Shown: positions 23,446 through 37,081, numbered from the stretch's first letter. The stretch is 64,000 nucleotides of DNA from Synchiropus splendidus (GCF_027744825.2 NC_071335.1:9029001-9093000), one strand, 5' to 3'. Translations and numbers: made by a program. The notes: generated by a model from the sequence alone, not told the origin.

Positions 23446-25400
23446 CATTGAAATTATTCTTTCGTTGTATAATATAAAATATCGCAAAATATACCTCAAA
23501 ACATCCACTCCAGTCAGTACAGAGGAACCTCTTCATCAAACTGGGATTCTGAGGTCTCATTAAACCTCATGACACAACAAAGAAATGGTCGAGCATTTCA
23601 GCTACATGTTCTAATCCAGCCTCACTAACGTGGTTTGACTTGAAGCTCGATCAATGTCAAATAGATCTGGCAGTTAAAGGAGACTCACTGAGAACGCTTG
23701 CTGTCCTCACATACTATGTTGCAGTTTTGGCCTGAATCATGGCACTTCCACGATTTATCAGGCTCCATTTTGGATCCACTCTTCATTGAATCGATGTTTT
23801 ATTTGGCGCATCAAAGCATTTCAATGGGCTTGAATAAAGAAAAACTGTCTCTCTATACCGCTGTTCCCTCCCCCTCTCCCACCCGCTCCTCTTTTCTCTT
23901 TCATTCTCGGAGCGACTGCTAGACCACTGAGTGTATATGAGAGGAAGCTTTGTGCCCCGAGGTCAGCAAGTCAGAGATCCACAATACCAGAGTCAGTCAG
24001 TGCAAACACTTGGAAGCACCATTCCTTTCACAGAGAGAGATGAAATATTTGGGTTCTAGCTCGGCAGCAATAACACATTTTGGCTCTTGTCGTTGACCTG
24101 ATATGGATTTTTTTTTCCTTCACCAATCGACATTGTATTTCCCCCCCACACTTTGATTTCTGCTTCAGAAATGATAATGAAGCCCACACAGTTTCCCTCA
24201 GAAACCGCGTTCCAGGCGGTTCTGTAAACACAAACAAGTCTGGAATACATGATTTGACCTTCTGACTTTTATGCAGTCAATTATTATAGTTTTGGAATGT
24301 AAGAAGTTCAAACTCAATAACTGTTATTTTTATAAACAGCCTGGGTTAAATGACAGAAAATAAATACAAGTGCAGAAGCAGCTATTTAGCTGGCCAACCC
24401 ATTGCCCCTCCATCAGCAGCCAGCACACTCTTAATTCCATCACGTTGATCTTTACCAGGACACATGCAGATGTATACTTGAATGGTGCGAATGGACGCGT
24501 GAATGGTGACATGTAGAGCATTAATGCAGCTGAATGTTCTCATTTCTCCATGAAGTCCTTTAAAAGGCGCCTTAATTCCAGGGGTCGATAATCGCATATT
24601 GTAGTCAACACTTGCCTCTGCTAATGTGTCGCTCTGAATGCTCCCACTAGTCCATAAAAGAGGCCTGGGCTGGAATAACCACCATCTATTAGCCGACCTG
24701 CTGTCACCCCTAGTCAATACTGTCTGATAATGATGTCATTGACTCACAGAGAAGCAGCAGAGACACCAGACTGGAGGTCGCCGGTTATTACTTCATTTTA
24801 TTGGTATCTCTGTGTATGAGGTGATTTACTCTGTGTCTCCTCACGTTCACTGCTGCCATCAGCACACTTGGTTTTGGCTGTTGAAGAACTGATCTTCTTC
24901 AACACAAACGTGTTTTACCCTCATATGTATTTGATTTTGTAGGATTATGTACGCGTCGCTTTGTTATGAGTAGTGGAGGGGACAAAAACCATTGTGGTAG
25001 AGACAAAGATTATAATGGGTCTTACTTTAGGTATTAGTTTAGACTGCGACACAGGCTTATTAAATGTTTTTTGTAACTATAATCTTTTGTTCACTTCTGT
25101 AAATATTTATCCTTTCGTCCGTCTTTAGTGAGACTCACTTTTTGTCCATTTCAGGGCACTGTAGATCACCCGATCCAACTGAAATGAACGAGGAGGTTGC
25201 TTTTCCACGAGACAGTCCGTGGGAGAGCTCACATCACAGTGCCGGTTTGCTTTCACTGCTGTTCTCCATTTCTCTCTCTCTCGGGTGAAGCGCTATCGTT
25301 GTACCTTGGTCGTGTGCGGATGGCACGTTCAGGAGCGTCGGAATTTTCTATACCACTGAAAATACCTGGAGTTACAATGGTTTTCTGGATTTTTGTTAGC
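23446..25400. other. Non-coding, no gene seen
   Basis: Open frames are short and unlike proteins. The part at about 24540-24790 is less AT-rich, lacks obvious repeats, and has the look of conserved non-coding DNA, including a 7-bp inverted repeat at 24712-24718/24738-24744. That impression needs a species alignment. Confidence 0.4.
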
Positions 25401-25605
25401 CAGGGGTCACCAAACTCTTCCTAAAAGGGCCACTGTGGGTGCGATTTTTTTGTTCCAACCAGTCAAGAACACACAGTTTAACCAAACAGGTGTCAACTAC
25501 AGATTACAGATTGCCTGGTTGGTGAAGATGTGTGTGCTGTGTTATTGGTTCGAACAAAAACCTGCGCCCACTGCAGCCCTTTCTGGAACAGTTTGGTGAC
25601 CCCTG
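25401..25605. mobile_element. hAT-like MITE (205 bp)
   Basis: It starts CAGGGGTCACCAAACT at 25401 and ends GTTTGGTGACCCCTG at 25605. The outer 15 bp are perfect inverted repeats, and the similarity continues inward imperfectly (AAAGGGCC..TGGGTGC against GCGCCCA..GGCCCTTT style). The CAGGGG start, small size and lack of coding capacity fit a non-autonomous hAT element. The flanking 8-bp duplication is not convincing, with about half the positions agreeing, so the copy is old. Confidence 0.82.
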
Positions 25606-28374
25606 ATCAAAGCCATCATAAGCCTCAAACTTGCAACACTTAAAAATGTAAGTTGAGCTCAACTGACAATTTTGGGAAAATATTGCCCGGAGTGGATAAA
25701 CAACGACTTGGAGTGGATCTCGACACTATATAGTAATTTGTAATGAGCGGGAGAAGAAGTGGACGTATGAGGTGCAAAAATCTGACAGTTGGAGGTGTTT
25801 TGAAAGTAGAGCTGACATGATGTCTATGCTTTAAATCTGACATTTATGTGCCCTTTTTAGGTGAGCTAGAGGCGGAGTGCCACATTGCTGGATGGATAGA
25901 TGTTGTGATGTAATGATGAAAAAAACCATTCTGAATGTGTAAAATAAATCATTTTCTTATCATTTGTTACAGTGGCATTTTCTATACTTGTTCATGACGT
26001 GAAAACTGGTTCAGTGATCTGTCAAACCTGTCTAGTGAGAGAAGTGGGCCTCAGTGAGTGGGTGTGTAGTAAAGCATGGAACAGGTGGGGTCTGAGCTCC
26101 AGGTTGATCCATGGCAAGGTGCACAGGGGAGTCAGATTCTGCCTCCAGCGAGCCGCTCCCACACACGCTCGCTCCTAGCCACATTTACCCCTGCTTCTTT
26201 GTCTTCGACCTGCTCACACTCACTCCCTCACTGTGGGGGGAGAGAGGCACTCTGAAGTGGATGTCGGGGAGAATTACATCCATAGCTCGACAGTGGACAA
26301 TTTGATTTCTTCAGGCCGACCCTGCATCAGCATCATGGAAGATCAGCGTTTCAGATATCAGACTGCAGCAGACAGATATGGGGCCTTGTGAGGAATATGA
26401 GGTTTCTCAGAAAAGATCTGGTTTACAATTTAAAAAATGAATGAATGAAAAGAGCGAAAGCTAAGACTCGGTGTGTGAGAGAAAGAGAAGACAATAGGAG
26501 AGGCCAAAAAGGCAGCCACTTAGTAGTCCTCCCACCCTCGGCTGTCCAAATGGGCTGATTGACGCATGTTTGTTCCCTTAATAGCTCCTGTAATGGGTTG
26601 CCGCCAAGGTGGGCGGCCGGAGAGCAGCCAGCTTGTCCACAGTCACTCTCACTGCATATGGACTCACATTTCCCAGCCCACGACTCAGCCTTTGATCAGG
26701 TGAATTATCTCCAGCGCTTGACCTTGTGAGAGTATGAAGTCATTTTGACTTGCGCCTATTGCACTTCATGTGCATTTTCAGCATTTTCAGCACACTGCAC
26801 TGTGCTCCTATGCTTGTTTTGGTGCTCTGTAATTTGGTTAAGACATTCCTGGAAACTTAATAATATGACTTGAGAAATTCCATCACATTGACGCTTTTCT
26901 GAAATATTGGATTCTGTAATCATTTGTTGGACTTACATGTCCACACGGCATCTTCAGGACTGAAAACGTGTGTGCGTGTTAGAAAAATACTCATACTCAC
27001 AATACTCATACTTACAAACAAGGGTCATCGAATGAAAGTACGTGGACATATGAATTTGTTCTTGGTGCTTTGTATCATTTTTGCAAAGTTTTTAAGGATG
27101 TTTGATCTCCTAAATGATCGGCGCACTGGAGGCTGGGTACCAGACATTGGTGAGGAGTCAGGGAAAACGTCAGGTAGAGCGTTCATTCAGCAAGTGCTTT
27201 TGCTGTTGAGTTTATGAACTACACTGTACAGTTACCTCATCTAGTTTGACTGTGCAGTATGTTACGGGATGTGTGTATTATGGTGTATTCATCATCCACA
27301 ATTGTTTGACGGTTTCCTGGCCCTGGAGTCTGTCATTAGATTTACATGACCTTGTCAGTCATTTCAGTTCACCGCTGATGCTGTGTCAAGGTGCTGCCGA
27401 GACGTCCTCTGCTGGAGCTGGACTCAGACGTGCGGCTAGTCAGTGAATGCCTACAATACCTCACCACCGCACCAGCTCCTCCTGTGAGGCCTGCCAAGTG
27501 CTGGTTCAGCCTTGCCAGACTGCAGGGAGTAGATGCAGTGCCGAGTGGGTCAGTGGCGCTGGCTGTGGCCCAGTGCCACGCTGGGCTGGGTTATTATCTC
27601 CAGATGACATCAGCGTGAGCGGCAGATGCCTTTTTGGCCACAGGAATGGAAAGGCAGAAATGGTGTGTGTGGCTGCCTTGGACAGGACCGGCCTATTTAT
27701 TACCACCTCTCTTATCATGTCATCACTCAGACAAGAAGACGATGCTTGGTTCTAAAATAGCCCCGTCTCATGATGATGACAGCGCAAACATACTGACTCA
27801 CCTGCAGGCAGGAGACGTGAAGCACTTAATAATGTGTGTTTGCTTCATGCACACGAGAGAGAAGTGACATGGTAATTAGCCCCATGAATAATGATAATGA
27901 CACTAATTGTTAGTGGCAGTCACAGCCATAATAATGATGTACAACCGCTTGATGTCGCATTGCAGTTCATTTTTTCAAAAACAATCATCTGCTGGATGAA
28001 ACACTGCGAGGGAGAACTGTGATCAGGTTGGTCTATCTAGGTCACAGTTGTGTGTTTGACTGTGCGAGCATGTGATCTCTCTGCTGTTGTGTTCAGGCCT
28101 GTGTTTTCCTCATGAGATGAAGGAGATCAAATCAAAGCTGCGCAAGATGATTGAGATTAAGACACAGACCTCACAAGGTTTACTGAGCGCACAGTGCTCT
28201 GATCTGTCATGATCTATTCCTCTGCATCTCTGTGCAGAAGATGGGCATCAGTAAATTATACTTCTCACCATGGCCTCTTTATTAAAGCGAGGCTGATGCC
28301 TGTTGTGCTCCCATGCGCGCTTGTGCGCAGGCTGATATTGGCTTTGGCCTGGTCTCACCACATTGACGTCAGAC
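25606..28374. other. Non-coding, possible conserved regulatory patches
   Basis: No gene is seen. Two patches stand out from the AT-rich background. One at 26500-26720 has a TGATTGAC (Pbx/Meis-like) site at 26556-26563. The other at 27390-27960 ends in clustered TAATTA and CTAATTG motifs. Both lack repeat character and resemble vertebrate conserved non-coding elements. This is pattern impression only. Confidence 0.35.
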
Positions 28375-28640
28375 ATGCACACGTACACACACACGCATGT
28401 TCCTCAGCCTCTCCCCCTACACCTAACCATTCAAGACCAATGACTCACCTTAACCAGGACTCTGAACCAAACTTAAACCCAAGTATAATGATCCAGTTAT
28501 TTCAAAGTTCTAACCTTCAAATTGAGGCTTAATCTTGTTAGGACCTAACTCAGCCAAATGTCCTTCCAACAAAGTGCTTTCCCAGAAATTCCTCACAAGA
28601 ATAGGTAAACCAATCCCGCACACACGTAACTCTGAGCAGC
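28375..28640 (-). repeat. GT-microsatellite-linked dispersed repeat, copy 1
   Basis: A C-rich version of the repeat described at 59690-60065: short CA runs, then CACCTTAACCAGGACTCTGA and later CCTCACAAGAATAGGTAAACC. The same blocks recur at 35870-36240, 57255-57450, 59690-60065 and 62812-63012, in both orientations. Confidence 0.65.
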
Positions 28641-31600
28641 CTCGTATTTTTCACTCCGCTCCGGTGAAATTGGACACTTTTGTTGTTCCTCCTTTTTCCA
28701 TCTTCCATTTATTGCTTCACACTGGTGTGAATTCTACCCTTGGAAAAATTGAATTCCCTGGAGTTCTTAGGAGCGATCCCACCTCATAAAAGCAGCCAAG
28801 AATTTTAGAAGCGGATCTGCAGCAGTGATCTCATTTGGAGCAGCAGGTGGAAAGTGTGTGGGACCAGCACTGAAGACAATCACAATACAATAAACCTGCT
28901 GAATTAATAACCAGGCTGCTTCCCCATCTAAGGTGCGCTACAGTTCCTGCTCTTATTTTAATGTGCCTTCACCACAATACTGTTTACATTATAAGGCGAC
29001 CAGCATCTCTACCTCATCATTGTTCGGGTTCTTCAAAAACATGTGAGATATTAATGTCAGTGATACACACGAGAAGGAGCAACAACGACACCATGCATAA
29101 TTCATCATGGCTTGTCTTCAGCAGTAGACAGTATTATTGAAATGGTTATGTGCAAAATAAACACTTCAGCGGAGGAGAAATACATCTATTAATTGTCGTA
29201 TTTATGCTCCACCTAGATGAAAGGGGCACTTCATGATGAAACAAGGCCTTAATAAGTGCTCTCTCTCATACCACACCCGCCAGTTCAGGCTCAATAGACC
29301 AACTCCTGGTGACCTTGTGATGGTAGAGAATTTTGATCAAGGAGACAAGCAGATGAGGCTGTTCACTCTCTGTGGTGTCCACTCTTCCATGTTATTATAA
29401 GTCATCATAATAATTAAAAGCCAGCAAGTCTAATGAACTTTTATTTTTACTTATTTCAAAAGTAATAGTTGCCTTTTCCTATTCAAAAGCCCATTCAAAA
29501 ATGCAGATGTCCCAGAAATTCCCAGAATAGGAGAGCATCTAAACATTGTGGCGAGATAGTTTCTAGAGGTTGTGAGTCTGCAAGAAAAATGGAAGAATAT
29601 TATTCTGTTTTGCCTCAGAAACTTTGAAGGGAAGGGAATCAGAAGCACGGCACACACACATCACATGCTGTTAATGTTCAGCTAACAATGCTCTGACAGA
29701 TGATTCAGTACCGGATCAAAATGTTTTAGTTAAAGACTGAATAAAGTATTTCTGTTGGTATGTGAGGTCTTACATTGAGAGTTAAAGCACACTAACCATG
29801 GGAGTTGCCTGGGAATCATCGCGACCCTGGTCACTGGTGTTGAGTCTGAATGACTTCTTCTATGACTTCTATCTCTCATCGGGGCTTGACACTGATCACC
29901 CTCCCCATTCACACCTATCCTTTTCATGCTAACTACACCCATCAGTCTGAGTGCTGTCCTCCTGCCTGTTTTACCTTGCATCAAGCTAGGCAGTAAACCA
30001 GTAAAGACACAGCCTGTGATGACAGGAGGTGTGTCTTCAACACAGTTTTAGATAGTCCACATAATCTCAGTAAATCATGCAACCATGGATCCCGACCCCT
30101 GAGCAAATGTCTCTGTGCCCCGTTGAGTATACGCAAAAGTGGAACTGAATTGAACAGCACCAAAGTATATTATCAGCAAACATATTGTACCTCCACTCAT
30201 GTGTCTCATACTTAGAAAACATCACGTAAATCTGAGCTGTAAACAGCGCTTCCTGATAACTGCACTACAATTTAAAAAACCTGGCACAGAGATTGTGATT
30301 CTGCTGTTGATCATTGTTTTGCTTGTTCATAAGTGTTTCATAAGTTTTTAAAAAATGAAACTTCTTCATTGGGCAAGGTTTTTAAACCGCTTGGAGGATA
30401 AATACATTGCTGCTTGGTTCAATGCACCAGTCTTCTGTATTCGTTCGGTATGCGCAGCTTCAACAAATAATAGAAAGTGAAAAACACTGTATAAAATTAC
30501 GCTCATTTCTAGTGATAAAAATGGATGTGTTTGTCCTCTTTGGTGCATGTGAAATTGAAGTCTGTTTGATGAATTACCAGTTGCCCTGCAATTTGTGCTC
30601 GTGTTTAAATATGTTGAACAAGTCCGTGTCCACTGTCGAAGTGGGGCGCATCAGGATTTCATCAGTCATCTCAAATGAAACAGGAGCAAATGAAAATGTT
30701 TGTAGGTACCCAAATTAACTTCCTGTTTATCTTAGCAGAAGCACGTAAGCAAAGTTGGTTTCAGTGGGAGATGTGTGTAGCAGGGAGACTAAACAGCTGC
30801 TCTATAGCACGAACCCTACAGCCTCTCATCATCTGTGACCTCGGATCAAACCTGAGAATTACGTGTCCCGATGCGGTTCGTGGTGAATGTCTCGGACAGA
30901 GCAAGTGTGATGCTGACTGGGAACTGGGTTTTGGTCCTGTTGTTTTGGTTCTTTAGATTTGTGTCAGACCAGTTTTTGCTTGTTAACGTTCGTATTAGCA
31001 GCCTAATGTTCTCAGCCAAACTTAGACCTGACCACTCGATTTGAGTTCATGGTAAACATGAATCTCTCTCTCTCCCTCTCTCTTTCTCACACACACGCGC
31101 GCATATAAGTCACACACAGTGTGTCTGTATGGTACGCTCACAAACGAGGGGCTATGACTTGGTAACACACTCAGACAGGGGCACAAAGCAAACATGTCAG
31201 TATCAACACACAAATCACCACAGTGACCCCTGACACACTGAGAGGCATATTTACCAAACAGTGTGTTTTGGCAGCTCAATACTTGGCCTGTCTCTCGCTG
31301 CCCTGCCTCTTAATTTTAATCTCTCCTGGTATTTACAGCATGTGACGAGAGAACAGAGAAACCAGTCACGCTGCTCACCCACGACCAGGATTCACGTTTG
31401 CAGAGTTTATTTTGCAGTTCTCGATGGATAAGCCAGCAAACATCCCTATGTCATGACATGGCTATATTTAGTGTGGCCTCCAACAGCAGAAAATGGCAGC
31501 AGACGTTGCATTCACAGTGCTGTTTTTTGGACACTTTAGAACACCAGCATTGATCTCTCAAGATAATTGCAGCCATGGCATCTTAGGCATCCACCTTTGA

Positions 31601-32699
31601 GCGAAAAGACAAGCACCAAGTGACGGAAATTTTTGCATATATTATTCAGAATCAGAGTTGACAATCAACAGGACTGTCACGAACAAAATCACTGTTGTGG
31701 TTTCCCTGCTTCTTTATCTCTGGCTGATTTTTACAATCATAGCTTTTTAAAATGCATCAAAAGACAGTCATAGTCACATTCACGAAAGTACACACAAAGA
31801 GTGGGGGCTTCTTCTCTGAATTACTTACTTTTATTCTGAAACATAAAAGCAATAAAGAATCTCATAGACATGAAATATAATGTACACTGTCATGGATATG
31901 ACTGGATTTCACACTCAATCAAATTCCACATATCTGAAAACAAGTGATACAGGTTTCAGCGATTTCTTAACTTAATGACTGAGCTAAATAGGTTGAGAAA
32001 TCAGTTATTTATATTCAGAAACGGCGAACCAACTGTTTCTATTTATTCCTTTTTTTTCATATGAAACATAGAAGAAAGAAACAGTTGTCATTAGTGATGA
32101 TAATGCCAAGAAAATGTTCTGAAAATAGCCGCGATGGCCGCTTCTTGCAGTCAATATATTGATCCATTGAGGCGCAGAAGTCCTTGTTTATGCTTTTAAG
32201 CTCAGCGAAGAGGTGTTCGGGTCCATGTGAGCTGAGGATGAGGTCACCGTTTGAATTTGATCGGCTTTCTGCCAGACACGCTGTAATGATGGGTATTTTT
32301 ATCCATCGCACACTTGATGGAGGCAAATCACAAGCTTTTAGGTGGACTGCTTCTTTTTCAGTGGGAGCCTCAATTTGATCTGAAGTTTTTCTTTGGTTTT
32401 CCTGGTTCTTGACCTCACAGAAGCTCAGACATCGGTGTTGCAGTGTCACACGGAGAGGTGAACTCTCTGTATTAACTGGATAGTTGAGTAAACTCTTTCT
32501 GCAATAAATGGACCATTTTTTTCAGGGCAATCGCGAGTGGGCCGCAGAAATTCTAGTTTTTCATTTTGTTTTTGTTTTGTTAATACAGCAAACATGTTCT
32601 GTTTGTCTAGCCACTTGTGTGCATTATATCATGTTTTTTCACATGGTTTCCACAACTTTTGACAACCATTTGAAGGGCCTTCTGTGTGTTCTTCTTCTT
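28641..32699. other. Non-coding, no gene seen
   Basis: No recognisable gene. A possible conserved patch lies at about 29080-29240 (TTCATCATGG and TATTAATTGTCG-type motifs). A 130-codon open frame on the minus strand at 32057-32449 has no family I recognise; it may be chance or a fragment. CT-rich and CA-rich short tracts occur at 31060-31100. Confidence 0.45.
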
Positions 32700-32932
32700 T
32701 TTCTTTCGGGGAGGATCACCCTCCTCCATCTCCCCCTGTCCTCTGCTTCTTCTTCTTCTCTCAAACCTACAGACCTCATGTCCTCCTTTACCACCTCCAC
32801 AAATATCCTCTTTGGCCTTCCTCTCCACCTTCTGCCTGGCAGTTCCAACCTCAACATCTTCCTACCAATGTACTGGCTCTCTCTCCTCTGTACATGTCCA
32901 AACAATCTCAATCTAGCCACTCTGACTTGGTC
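32700..32932 (-). mobile_element. LINE reverse-transcriptase C-terminal fragment
   Basis: The minus strand encodes RVARLRLFGHVQRRESQYIG followed by RPKRIFVEVVKEDMR and a RWRR ending. This tail (arginine-rich, LR-FGHVQRR, GRPK+RF, VVKEDM) is found at the end of many animal LINE ORF2 proteins. Only the last part of the ORF survives and no 3' end is defined. The fragment at 50429-50600 may come from the same kind of LINE. Confidence 0.85.
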
Positions 32933-35869
32933 TCCTAAATGTATTAAATTTTGTATTTGAAGGTCCTTGTCTGTGTGTTGTTTACCACAAATTGGAGGTG
33001 TTAATGTGTCCATAAACGTAACTTATCTGCGTGTCTAGAAAGACCATGTATTTTTAACAGCGGCACTGTGCAATGTCTTGCAGACTCACATTTCCTCCTA
33101 TGTATTCATTAGCCTCCCGCTTTCCTCTCCTGGGAAGGAGGATTAGTCCGAGAAGGGAAATGAATGCTTTCGGCGTAGACTGCGTTCTCTCTGCCTGCAG
33201 CAGGAGGTCTATTGTCTGGTCTGATAACCGTACAGGACACGGGACATTTGATCTGGCAGCCCTGACACACATGACACAGCTGTTAGCACAGAAGGACTGG
33301 AGACGAACCCAAACCTTGTTGACAGGAAGTGCTGGTGTTTCCATTCATGACGTTTCTTGGGCTGCAATTGGAAGATAGAAAGATGTGTCTGTATGTGCGT
33401 TTCTTTCCCTGTCTGGCATTAAAGGAGATGGGTTGGTTTTTACTTTTATTTTATTTTATTTTATCAGTTCTCATATTAAAACAGTTTAATGACCAACATT
33501 AAATTTTAAAGGAAAGTGTGAGGTCTGTGTTCTAGTCTTTGGTCATGCAAAAAGTGGTTACATTTTCAAGAAAGCACAACAGCCTTTGATGAGGTTTTTA
33601 AGCATCGTGAAGTCTTATTGAAGAAACATCTCAAGCCAAAAAGTTAAAGCATGGGCCTTTTTTTTTTTAAGTCAATGAAGCATACCTCTAAAAAGTGGTG
33701 ACGTATCGAGTGAATACATAGAAACCAGCACATCATCCCTCCCTTAGCATCATATGTTAATGTTGGGAAAGTTGCTTTAATCCTTCACCGCAGCATACTG
33801 GCACATTGTCTGTGCGACACATGAAAAAAGATGTACTTTGGGGTTTTCATTCATACTACATTTAGAGACGGAGGATGGGATTCAGGTAATATATGCGATG
33901 GCGCTCCATTCATTCTGCAGTCTTCCAGTCCATTGAAACACCTAACATATGTAACATTTCACACTTAAGGCTACCTTTTCCGTCAGTATAGGACGCAAAA
34001 GTCCACTTTCCCAACGGCAACATGCTACTTCATGGGAGTGAGGATGGGTCAAGGTTGAGCTTAATGCAAGTTCAAGACCAAAGGGGTAAATATCAGTTTT
34101 GCAGTACACGTTCACGAGTGTGGTCCAGCTGGTGAAGATGAGTATATGACCTCTGACATTCTTACCTCACTTGACACACGTGTGTGGAGGTTACCTATCC
34201 ACAGAAAGCTATGGTTCCCCACAGTGAGGAAATTCAACGTGTCACAGCAGCCAATGACAACAAAGACCCAAAATACCCAAGACATGAAAGATATACCACA
34301 CACATCAAAGACGTCCACAAAGCATCAGCGTACATAAAAACACAATAAACAAAAAGATAAGTCACAAGCTAAATAAATACTCATAATATATAAACAAATA
34401 TCATGACAAAAGTAAAGTTTGAGCAAAAAGATAATTCATAAATAGCGTACAATACATTATATAAATAATACATTTTATAAATGGATTTATAAATGTAATA
34501 AATCATTACCATGTCTTATCTTATCCCACAGTTTGTTGATTGTTTACTACAGATTTCTTTTTTCATCCATAGATGCGTCCATTGGCTCACATTTGATGAT
34601 GCAGAGTTCATGCATCCACACATCAGTCTTTCATCATTTATTCTTTGTGTCTTAAATTATAACTGTCTAAACACGCTGCCTCGTCAAAAGGGCTTGAATG
34701 ATTTTGAAATCATAAAGAGGATGTAGTGAGGATCCTTTTACACGCTCCTGGCGCAGCCACCATCCATCAAGGGCATTTAAGTAGCTGTTAATTACTTTCT
34801 GTCTCCCTTTGAAAAGGAGGCGAAAGTGATAGAGAATACGGGACTTTCAAAGAGGTGGAGATTTCCCGGGATGCAAATCCTCTCTGGCTAAACCCAAATC
34901 AGGCTGCAGCCCCTGGGCAATACACAAACCACTTTACTTGCACTCACTCACACACTCACATATGAACGTATAAAGATGATCCAGTAAAGCTGTGGTCTCC
35001 AGGGGAAGCTTGAGTGCTGCGCCACTGGCTTTGGGGAGGAGGCGACAACGCAGCTTAGGGACGAAGAAAGGGGCGTTCCTAGTTGATGCTAGAGTTGTGT
35101 GTTCGGAAATCAAGGGGTCGAATTACTGTGGTCCTGGCTTCTTACTTTGTGTGGCCTATCTAAAGTACAGTTTTTTTTGTTGATGGCCGACTGTGTGTGG
35201 AAGTGTGCGGCTAGTTAGGGCAAATGTGTAAGGGCAAATGTGAAGAGTAGAAAAAAAAAGAAAAAAAGTAATTTAGACGTTTGGTACATAGAAACCTGAA
35301 AAATTATATTTACATTTCTTATTTGCGTGACTAATATTCCTCCCTCTGTTCTTATCATTTCTGCTTCTTATTCGCACTTTTCCATATTTTGCCAGACAGT
35401 TTAAACATGTGCCCCTCATACTATTTGTCAGGTTCTATAAGTCAGTGAGATGTCAGATTGTTCCAACAAAATGTCGTATGCAGGGATCTACAGAGCGAAG
35501 CTAGCAACGAGTAGGATTGCTGTCCTTATTTACATTGAATCTACAGTACCAAAAGAAGATTTAAGATTTAAACAGAGGAAGTCATGTCAGATTCAGGACT
35601 GATATTTGGTGTGAAAGGAGAGCCATTTGTGAGCGGCTTCCTGAGCGCACAAGTAGTTCAGCCCGGTGCTATAGAGTGAGAGGCAGATCCATGCAGCCAA
35701 ACTAGTAGGACCACACTGCAGTTTTAGGAAAGGCAGAACTGAAAACCTACTGCTGAGCCAATTCATCTCCCCTTAGTGCACACTGCAATCGTGTTAAAGA
35801 AAAACTGGAACCAAACTCACATATAAGCATGATGCCCTTGTTATTTTGATGTTTTTGCCCTCAAATTTA
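32933..35869. other. Non-coding, no gene seen
   Basis: Mostly AT-rich unique DNA with short open frames only. A patch at 34740-34900 contains a TTAATTAC site and lacks repeat character, so it may be regulatory. A short TTTTATTTTATTTTATTTTA run lies near 33445. Confidence 0.4.
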
Positions 35870-36238
35870 AGCTGAACCAGCCAGACAAAGAGGCGTTTTT
35901 CCAAGAATTGGTTCTCACAAGAATAGACCAGTCCCACTCAAACACACACACAAGCACACACGGCCTTCCATAGCTATACTTGTGGCAACCAGTTCTTGGA
36001 AACACACCTTATTGTGGGGACCATTCGCCATTCCCCACAAGGTTAAGCCTCAATTTGGGGACTAAAACAAAAAAACAAAATGATGGGGTCATTATAATTG
36101 AGTTTCAGTTGGGTTTGGAGTCCTGGTTAAGGTGAGCCATGTGTTATGGATGGTTAGGTTTAGGGTGAAAGACTGGGGAAAGGGTTATGACGATGAGAAA
36201 CCTCACAATGTCCCCACATGGATAGAAATAAAAACGTG
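35870..36238. repeat. GT-microsatellite-linked dispersed repeat, copy 2 (two half copies, opposed)
   Basis: The left part reads like a minus-strand copy (GGTTCTCACAAGAATAGACC then CA repeats). The right part reads plus (TCCTGGTTAAGGTGAGCC, GGTTAGGTTTAGGGTGAAAG, GGGTTATGACGATGAGAAAC, then a CA tract). The two halves face opposite ways around about 36000. Confidence 0.65.
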
Positions 36239-36323
36239 CACACACACACACACACACACGCACACACGCACGCACACACACACGCACACACACACACACA
36301 CGCACACACACACACACACACAT

Positions 36324-36397
<74 letters not shown>

Positions 36398-36400
36398 AGA
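36239..36400. repeat. (CA)n microsatellite, interrupted by CG and TG steps
   Basis: About 160 bp of CACA with scattered CACG and CATG interruptions, ending in GAGAGA. The 136-codon His/Thr-rich and 113-codon Cys/Val-rich open frames over it are products of the repeat and are not genes. Confidence 0.98.
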
Positions 36401-37048
36401 GGATCAGAAATGCAACATGCACACACAACACAGCCCAGGTCTTGTTCCTGTCAACAGTGGCTGGGAACAGAAGGTAATTATTCATGACTGCGTTGATAAT
36501 GGGAGTCAGTTTTGGTCCCCAGGGGATTTACTTTGCTTTTAATGTCAGACTTTTTTGAATGTTTTTTTTTTGCTATTAAAACTTCATTTACATCAAACAA
36601 ATATTGTTCATTCACATTAAAGTTAAAGCCTTGGGTTACAAGTGATGCACTCACAGCAATAATTATAATTTCATAATTTGTATTCATGCAGATAAGAACA
36701 TCAATTTAATTGTGTGTAGTAATTATTATTATTATGTAAATTTTGAAAATGTAGTACATTTAGACAAGGAAACTACAGATGCTTTACTTTTACAGTAAAT
36801 ATTTTAGAAACACAACACAACCAGCACAAGACCTTCATATATTTCACCTGCCATATTTTCACACCAAAACCTCCAGAACACATGTTCAACATGATGAATA
36901 ATACACTGAGATTGGAGGAGATCGCTAGAGTATGTTTGTGTGCTGCCACTGCAGACACCCCGCAGGGAGCACAGGCCGTAAAGATGGTAGGAGCACGTTT
37001 TTAGGCACTTCAAAGTGGCCTCATTCCACACAGCTGAGTTCAGTCTAT

Positions 37049-37081
<33 letters not shown>

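Noticed and set aside
24382..24717. 111-codon minus-strand open frame
   Set aside because: No domain, no splice context, composition like non-coding DNA.
24712..24744. A string resembling miR-200b (seed AATACTG intact) inside a small inverted repeat
   Set aside because: The 5' arm expected for a miR-200-type precursor is not present and the local stem is only 7 bp, with several mismatches to the mature sequence.
35080..35130. Possible tRNA-derived SINE B box (GGGGTCGAATTA)
   Set aside because: No A box or cloverleaf could be formed around it.
36132..36542. 136-codon His/Thr-rich open frame and antisense Cys/Val-rich frames
   Set aside because: They are translations of the CA microsatellite.
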